Source: J089 sp964549745
Lineage (GTDB): Bacteria; Fidelibacterota; Marinisomatia; Marinisomatales; J089
Assembly (NCBI GenBank): GCA_964549745.1
Contig: CAZJWP010000073.1
Coordinates: 1-11,128, forward strand
DNA length: 11,128 nucleotides
Direction: 5' to 3'
The notes below the pieces were generated by a model, which saw only the letters and a program-made list of their open reading frames with translations, ran no database searches and was not told the origin of the DNA. How positions within the stretch are numbered: the first letter of the stretch is position 1; each line of letters starts with the position of its first letter. A program made the position numbers and the translations under genes. This document shows, in pieces, positions 7,139 through 11,128 of the stretch.

Positions 7139-9145
7139 TCAATACTCCAGTAAATCGGTGATGGCGTTTTGGATATCGGCGGTCTGCGGCAGCACCTCCG
7201 ATTCCAAATACCAGTTGAACGGAATTGGTAAATCTTTTGCACCCACACGCTTCACCGGACCATCCAGGTATTCAAAACATTCGTCAGCGATGCGGGCGCC
7301 GATTTCAGCGCCGATACCGCCGGTGAGACTGTCCTCGTGAACGACCAGAACTTTCCCGGTTTTTTGGACGGATGCTTTGACCGTGTCCATATCCATCGGC
7401 ACCAAAGTCCGCAAATCAATGATCTCAATTTGTCCCGGTTCGATTTCAGCGGCATTCACCGCTTCTTTGGTCTTCTGTACCATGGCGCCCCAGGTGATAA
7501 CAGTCAGCGTGTCGCCGGATGCCACCACATCGGCTCGCCCGAATGCCAGAACGTAATCCTCATCCGGTTCCGGTGTGGCCGCATAACCCTGGCGATACAG
7601 TCCTTTGTGTTCCAGGAACATGACCGGATCATCCATGCGGCACGCCATTTTCAGCAAACCTTTCGCGTCCGCTGCATTGGAAGGATAAACAATGGCCAAT
7701 CCGGGAATGTGAAAGAAGGTCGCGTCGATGGATTGGCTGTGGCAAAGCGCGCCGTGAATATAACCGCCCACCGGAACGCGGATCACCATGGGGCAGCTGA
7801 ACGCATTGTTGGACCGGTAACGAATCGTGGCGACCTCGTTTCGGATTTGCATCATGGCCGTCCAGATATAATCCCCAAACTGGATTTCCACCACCGGTTT
7901 GTAACCGCGGGTGGCCAGGCCGGTTGCGGTACCGATGATTGAAGATTCCGCTAACGGCGAGTTGAAGACGCGCTCTTTCCCGAATTCGGTGGACAGTCCT
8001 TTGGTTGCGGTAAATACACCGCCCTTTGGGTCGGCCACATCCTCACCGTAGATCACCATTTTTGGATTCTGTGCCAGCTCTTCCTTTAAGGCGTGGTTGA
8101 TGGCATCCACAATCACAATTTTATCGGCAATCGGCGTGTAGTCTGCTTTTCCTTCCGGCTGATTAGGCGAAAACAGGAAATCGTTCACGGTTTCAGGGTC
8201 GGGATGCTCCTGTTCATCGGCCCAGTCCGCGGCATTATCTACAGCAGTTTTGATTTCAACCTTGATCTTGTCCAGAGCTTTTTGGGTGAATTGTTCATTT
8301 TTAATGCACAATTGCTCAAAGCGATGGATGGGATCTTTCGACCGGTCCGCCTCCAATTCTTTTTTGGGCCGGTATTTCCGCTGATCATCGGAAGACGAAT
8401 GGGGCAGCAACCGAACTACATGCGAAACGATCAATGCCGGGCCCTTTCCTTTCCGTGCGCGATTTACCGCTTCCTGAAAGGCCATATGCGTTTCAAAGAA
8501 GTCTGTCCCGTCCACATCGTACCGGGCAAGATTGGTGTAACCGGCCACCATGGAATAAACCGATGCACCGGATGTTTGCTCGGAAATGTGTACGGAAATG
8601 GCGTAGTCATTATCTTCCACATGAAAGATCACGGGCAGCTTGTCGCGACTGGCCCAATTCAGCGCTTCATGAAAATCACCCTGACTGGTTGTGCCCTCGC
8701 CGCTGGAGACATAAACCACTTCTTTGGTTTCATCCTTCCGGCAACCAATGGCACAACCCACGGCTTGCAAAAACTGGGTGCCGGTGGGACTGGATTGGGT
8801 CACGATCCGAAGTTTTTTATGCCCATAATGCTGAGGCATCTGGCGTCCGCCGGAATTGGGGTCATCTTTTCGTGCCAGAAAACTGAGCAACTGCTCTTTG
8901 GGTGTCATGCCCAATCCCAGGCAAAATGCCGCATCGCGATAGTAAGGATAGGCCCAGTCTTCGCCGGGACGAAGCACCTTCGCCGCCGCTAATTGTGCCG
9001 CTTCATGTCCGGAAGTTCCAATATGGAAAAAGCTTTTCCCCTGCTTTAAAAGGATCAGCATTTTCTCGTCCAAATTCCGGGCGGTTACCATCGTGCGGTA
9101 AATCGATTCCAAATCCTTTTTCGTAAATCCATGCAATCGTGCCAT
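7139..9145 (-). CDS. 2-oxoacid dehydrogenase E1, fused alpha and beta subunits
   Basis: A thiamine-diphosphate enzyme that decarboxylates a 2-oxoacid and reductively acylates the lipoyl group of E2. One chain of 668 residues (from ATG 9145) contains the whole E1. The alpha part (about 1-325) has the ThDP/Mg motif beginning GEG at 149-151 and ending EDNDYAIS near 177-184, and the loop RLLPHSSSDDQRKYR (about 245-259) equivalent to the regulated phosphorylation loop of E1 alpha. The beta part (about 338-668) has YGEDVADPKGGVF, with its catalytic Glu, and GGYIHGALCHSQS. In two-chain enzymes these are separate proteins of about 330-400 residues each. The first motif residue pair is GEG rather than GDG, a conservative change seen in related fused E1s. 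ATG 9145 has GAGGAG 5 nt upstream; the GTG at 9151 abuts that site and is less likely. The gene starts 2 nt after lipB and is followed directly by E2. No E3 gene is nearby. Confidence 0.94.
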   Translation of the reverse strand: MARLHGFTKKDLESIYRTMVTARNLDEKMLILLKQGKSFFHIGTSGHEAAQLAAAKVLRPGEDWAYPYYRDAAFCLGLGMTPKEQLLSFLARKDDPNSGGRQMPQHYGHKKLRIVTQSSPTGTQFLQAVGCAIGCRKDETKEVVYVSSGEGTTSQGDFHEALNWASRDKLPVIFHVEDNDYAISVHISEQTSGASVYSMVAGYTNLARYDVDGTDFFETHMAFQEAVNRARKGKGPALIVSHVVRLLPHSSSDDQRKYRPKKELEADRSKDPIHRFEQLCIKNEQFTQKALDKIKVEIKTAVDNAADWADEQEHPDPETVNDFLFSPNQPEGKADYTPIADKIVIVDAINHALKEELAQNPKMVIYGEDVADPKGGVFTATKGLSTEFGKERVFNSPLAESSIIGTATGLATRGYKPVVEIQFGDYIWTAMMQIRNEVATIRYRSNNAFSCPMVIRVPVGGYIHGALCHSQSIDATFFHIPGLAIVYPSNAADAKGLLKMACRMDDPVMFLEHKGLYRQGYAATPEPDEDYVLAFGRADVVASGDTLTVITWGAMVQKTKEAVNAAEIEPGQIEIIDLRTLVPMDMDTVKASVQKTGKVLVVHEDSLTGGIGAEIGARIADECFEYLDGPVKRVGAKDLPIPFNWYLESEVLPQTADIQNAITDLLEY

Positions 9146-9147
9146 GC

Positions 9148-9795
9148 TCACTCCTCAACTTTCACCGGGTTGAAACATTGTTCAAATGCTTCAACCAATA
9201 CTTTTTTCACTGAATCCATTGAAGGTGCGTTGCCCAGCACCTTTTCCATGGATGTTACGCCATATTCCAAAATTCCACAGGGAATGATCCCGTCGTAATA
9301 ACTCAGGTCCGGGTTCACATTCAGCGCCAGACCGTGCATTGTCACCCATCGCGAAAGCCGAACACCGAGTGCAGCAATCTTCTCATCGTCCACCCAAACT
9401 CCGGTCAATCCTTGTTTGCGTCCGGCTTCAATGCCAAAGACGGCCAATGTTTGTATGATCGCTTCTTCCAAAGTCCGCATATACCAACTGACGCTGGTGC
9501 GATAATGGTGCAGATCAAAGATTGGATAGCCCACCAGTTGCCCCGGACCGTGGAAGGTCACATCACCGCCCCGTTCTACGGCAAAAGTCTTCACATCCGA
9601 AGGGTGATTTTGGAGGATGTGATTTTGATCGGCGTTCTTCCCCAAAGTGTAGACCGGTTCATGTTCGACCAGAAGCAGCGTATCTTGTTCGGTTCCGGCA
9701 ATAACCTTTTGCTGCAGTTCTTTTTGTAAATCCCAGACCGATTGGTAATCGGCAAAACCAAGGTCTTTAACGGTAATTCCATGCTTAACAGACAT
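9148..9795 (-). CDS. lipB: octanoyl-[ACP]:protein octanoyltransferase
   Basis: A 215-residue cytosolic enzyme that moves octanoate from acyl carrier protein to the lipoyl lysine of E2-type proteins, the step before LipA. Family motifs are intact: RGGDVTFHGPGQLVGYP (75-91), the catalytic Lys K139 in DDEKIAALGV, HGLALNV (154-160) and the acyl-cysteine C173 in IIPCGI. These match the Lys/Cys dyad of E. coli LipB (K135/C169). Length is normal. The ATG at 9795 is the first in-frame start after an in-frame stop and has only an A-rich leader, with no clear Shine-Dalgarno. It is the first gene of the lipB-E1-E2 block and sits next to its substrate protein gene, so the complex and its modification are probably made together. 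The upstream gap (9796-9892) should hold the promoter, but I cannot identify one with confidence. Confidence 0.97.
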   Translation of the reverse strand: MSVKHGITVKDLGFADYQSVWDLQKELQQKVIAGTEQDTLLLVEHEPVYTLGKNADQNHILQNHPSDVKTFAVERGGDVTFHGPGQLVGYPIFDLHHYRTSVSWYMRTLEEAIIQTLAVFGIEAGRKQGLTGVWVDDEKIAALGVRLSRWVTMHGLALNVNPDLSYYDGIIPCGILEYGVTSMEKVLGNAPSMDSVKKVLVEAFEQCFNPVKVEE

Positions 9796-9892
9796 TTTTT
9801 TGAATATCCATTACAGATTGACGAATGTCCAATGCCGAAGTTGAACATTGATCAATTCCACCATGTTACTGCGGTGATTTAAGTTCAATTTT

Positions 9893-10261
9893 TTATTTCC
9901 GTTTCTTCAAATTTTCCTTAGCGGTTTTTGAACTCTTGACAAAAATAGCTATGAGTTCATCACATTCATTTAATGCCCAGGATAAATTCTCTTCAGATTT
10001 AGATAATTTTGATTCGTGAATTATTTTTAAACAAACAAAAGACTCACGCAATTCCTTTAAGATAATCTTTATCTTATGAATAAAGTCCTTTCTGGATTCA
10101 GCAGCTTGAGCTTCCCCATAGTTCAACGCTGGTGAAGTACCAGATCGAATTAATTGTCCTGACAAATGTAGACCTGCTCTTGATTGTGACATCGTATTTG
10201 CAATCTCAAGAATTCGTACCGAAAAATCGACAAGTCTTTTCTCTAAATCGAAGTTTTTCAT
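9893..10261 (-). CDS. four-helix-bundle protein (23S rRNA intervening-sequence protein / S23 family)
   Basis: A 122-residue helical protein. It opens KNFDLEKRLVDFSVRILEIA, continues SGQLIRSGTSPALNYGEAQAAESRKDFIHKIKIILKELRE in successive segments, and ends in a basic Lys-rich tail. This order (an N-terminal helix, the SGQLxRSGTSxxxNYxEA motif, then KIxxxLKExxES) is the hallmark of the bacterial four-helix-bundle family first noticed in 23S rRNA intervening sequences; members also occur as free-standing genes, as here. Molecular function is not established. I start at ATG 10261 because AAGGAG (10268-10273) is 6 nt upstream. An ATG ten codons earlier (10291) gives a longer N-terminus, but would place the ribosome site inside the gene and start within the 55-bp repeat. 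Its neighbour is the transposase gene, with more AT-rich DNA than the metabolic genes to the left, so it may be part of an accessory patch. Confidence 0.85.
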   Translation of the reverse strand: MKNFDLEKRLVDFSVRILEIANTMSQSRAGLHLSGQLIRSGTSPALNYGEAQAAESRKDFIHKIKIILKELRESFVCLKIIHESKLSKSEENLSWALNECDELIAIFVKSSKTAKENLKKRK

Positions 10262-10277
10262 ATCCGACTCCTTTATA

Positions 10278-10332
10278 CATGTAAATGACACAGAAAACTA
10301 TTACAAATATCATTTTGTACTATTGAATTCAT
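10278..10332. repeat. 55-bp direct repeat, copy 1
   Basis: This block is identical over all 55 bp to the one at 11074-11128, in the same orientation, 796 bp apart. It begins CATGTAAATGACACAG and ends ATTGAATTCAT. Copy 1 lies directly upstream of the four-helix-bundle gene, 4 bp from its Shine-Dalgarno, and downstream of the transposase gene. The two copies bracket the transposase and its hairpin. Confidence 0.95.
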
Positions 10333-10405
10333 ATCACGAAAATGTTAATAGCCTTATTCATATCGGCAACAACTTCTAACATCCTTATTCCTTGTTGGTT
10401 ATTCA

Positions 10406-10954
10406 TTATTCTCCATTTTTTTCTTTCGTATCACGAGGGTCATAAGATTCTATAAAATCTATATATTCTTTGGGCGATCCAAATCGTTCACTAATAAAAT
10501 CCAGATCACACATTTTTCCGTCTCTTTTACCAATGCAATCCAGATAGTTTGAATAAGTCCAGTCTTCAGGATTATTAACCAATCCGGCGAAAACCGGATT
10601 CGTATGGATATACCAAATTAAATGTGTCAAATATGCTTCATTGGTAATTGGAATCTTTTTAGGCCGTCCTTGAAATAGGGTCCCGGTTCGATTTTGCTGA
10701 ATGTTGACAGCCTGAGTATATCCAACGAATATCTTCTGCAACCATTTTGAGATACTTATTTTACTATCTTGTCGAACTAAAAAATGATAATGATTTGGCA
10801 TGAGACAATACGCGATGATATCAATTCCATATTGCTCAAATGTATTCTTCATTTTCTCCAATAAATAGATATAATTCCCTTCATAGAAGAAGATCCGGCC
10901 ACGGTTCCATCCGCGGTTATAAATATGGTAAAAATGTCCCTGAACGTAGTTCAT
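10406..10954 (-). CDS. REP-associated tyrosine transposase (RAYT, Y1/HUH family)
   Basis: A 182-residue single-strand DNA endonuclease-like transposase of the TnpA-REP group, related to IS200/IS605 TnpA. It starts with YVQGHFYHIYNRGW, the usual 'YHvtnRg' opening. The HUH metal-binding pair is H55 and H57 in MPNHYHFLV. The likely catalytic tyrosine is Y79 in FVGYTQ, followed by the family motif GTLFQGRPKK (91-100) and HLIWYIHTNPVFAGLV (111-126). All expected motifs are intact, so the protein could be active. Family members are usually about 150-200 residues, and known ones cut and join at hairpin REP sequences; a 13-bp-arm hairpin lies 21 bp upstream here. Start: ATG 10954, with only a weak GGTAG upstream. 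No IS200-type partner gene is visible, consistent with a single-copy domesticated RAYT rather than a simple insertion sequence. Confidence 0.92.
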   Translation of the reverse strand: MNYVQGHFYHIYNRGWNRGRIFFYEGNYIYLLEKMKNTFEQYGIDIIAYCLMPNHYHFLVRQDSKISISKWLQKIFVGYTQAVNIQQNRTGTLFQGRPKKIPITNEAYLTHLIWYIHTNPVFAGLVNNPEDWTYSNYLDCIGKRDGKMCDLDFISERFGSPKEYIDFIESYDPRDTKEKNGE

Positions 10955-10974
10955 TCATCTACCAATACTATCAA

Positions 10975-11005
10975 ACTTTACGGAAGTCTCAAACTTCCGT
11001 AAAGT
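10975..11005. repeat. perfect 13-bp hairpin, candidate REP-like site of the transposase
   Basis: The arms ACTTTACGGAAGT (10975-10987) and ACTTCCGTAAAGT (10993-11005) pair perfectly around a 5-nt loop (CTCAA). The hairpin is 21 bp upstream of the RAYT start codon. RAYT proteins are known to act on REP hairpins that often flank their own gene, so this is the natural candidate substrate. It is not a terminator: no U-tract follows on either strand. The GTAG/GGAG tetranucleotide that accompanies classical REPs is not adjacent to the stem; GTAG occurs nearer the start codon on the minus strand. Confidence 0.8.
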
Positions 11006-11022
11006 CATAAGCCCTATTAGAT

Positions 11023-11041
11023 GTGAAGCATCCATCTTCAC
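11023..11041. repeat. short second inverted repeat near the RAYT hairpin
   Basis: GTGAAG (11023-11028) and CTTCAC (11036-11041) form a 6-bp stem with a 7-nt loop, 17 bp from the larger hairpin. REP sequences often occur as paired hairpins (BIME-like), so this could be the partner, but its arms are unrelated in sequence to the main hairpin and short enough to be chance. Confidence 0.35.
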
Positions 11042-11073
11042 TTAAACCTTGTATCTTCGCCCTTAAAACTTTT

Positions 11074-11128
11074 CATGTAAATGACACAGAAAACTATTAC
11101 AAATATCATTTTGTACTATTGAATTCAT
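11074..11128. repeat. 55-bp direct repeat, copy 2 (reaches the window edge)
   Basis: Identical to 10278-10332 over all 55 bp and in the same orientation. Identity on the left stops at 11074, since the preceding bases differ. On the right it runs to the last base given, so the true repeat may be longer. It lies upstream of the transposase gene, beyond its hairpins. Confidence 0.95.

Noticed and set aside
8093..8992. 299-codon plus-strand open frame opposite the E1 gene
   Set aside because: It is a shadow of the E1 coding frame: the minus-strand protein has clear conserved ThDP and E1 motifs throughout, while this translation has no coherent domain.
9847..9856. 10-bp palindrome ATTGATCAAT upstream of lipB, considered as an FNR/CRP-type operator
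   Set aside because: An FNR box needs TTGAT and ATCAA separated by four bases; here the halves overlap. A 10-bp palindrome alone in AT-rich DNA is weak evidence.
10262..10405. Intrinsic terminator between the transposase and the four-helix-bundle gene
   Set aside because: The only pairing found (CAACAA with TTGTTG across about 19 nt) is weak and lacks a U-tract on the minus strand.
11041..11080. Bacteroidota-style promoter (TAnnTTTG-like TATCTTCG) on the plus strand at the right edge
   Set aside because: The -7-like element differs from consensus at one base, and no TTTG -33 element is found at the proper distance; no downstream gene is visible in the window.
1..11128. CRISPR array or phage/defence island
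   Set aside because: No regularly spaced short repeats and no phage structural, integrase or nuclease genes; apart from the RAYT module the genes are core metabolic or housekeeping.

Overview
The window reads like a chromosomal segment of a Gram-negative bacterium. The gene set is an FAD-independent 2-oxoacid dehydrogenase cluster with a fused E1, lipoate synthesis genes, Lon, and an exported dihaem cytochrome c lipoprotein. The fused E1 alpha/beta chain with a GEG (not GDG) thiamine-diphosphate motif is familiar from the Bacteroidota/Chlorobiota/Marinimicrobia (FCB) side of the tree. This taxonomic guess is an inference from gene content, not from a marker gene.

Layout: positions 2-193 (+) are the 3' end of an aldehyde dehydrogenase gene. 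It meets a minus-strand cytochrome c lipoprotein gene (251-1018) at a strong bidirectional terminator (204-236). Everything to the right is on the minus strand. Positions 1019-1313 hold the cytochrome leader and a degenerate 91-nt tRNA-like sequence (1207-1297) just downstream of lon (1314-3722). Upstream of lon come an unrecognised membrane-anchored protein (3840-4520) whose start overlaps the stop of lipA (4517-5401), then a 445-bp stretch with the broken remains of a small exported protein gene. Next is a tight lipB - E1 (alpha/beta fusion) - E2 block (5847-9795).

How the genes work together: LipB transfers octanoate from acyl-ACP to the lipoyl lysine of E2. LipA inserts two sulfurs to make lipoate. 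E1 decarboxylates a 2-oxoacid and loads the lipoyl arm of E2, which passes the acyl group to CoA. The cluster therefore carries both a lipoate-dependent enzyme and the machinery that lipoylates it; the E3 subunit (dihydrolipoamide dehydrogenase) is not in the window.

The right end (9893-11128) is visibly more AT-rich and looks accessory: a four-helix-bundle protein gene and a REP-associated tyrosine transposase (RAYT, Y1/HUH family). A perfect 13-bp-arm hairpin lies just upstream of the transposase, and a perfect 55-bp direct repeat brackets the transposase module. The second repeat copy runs to the last base, so it may extend beyond the window. This module is the most interesting part of the window.
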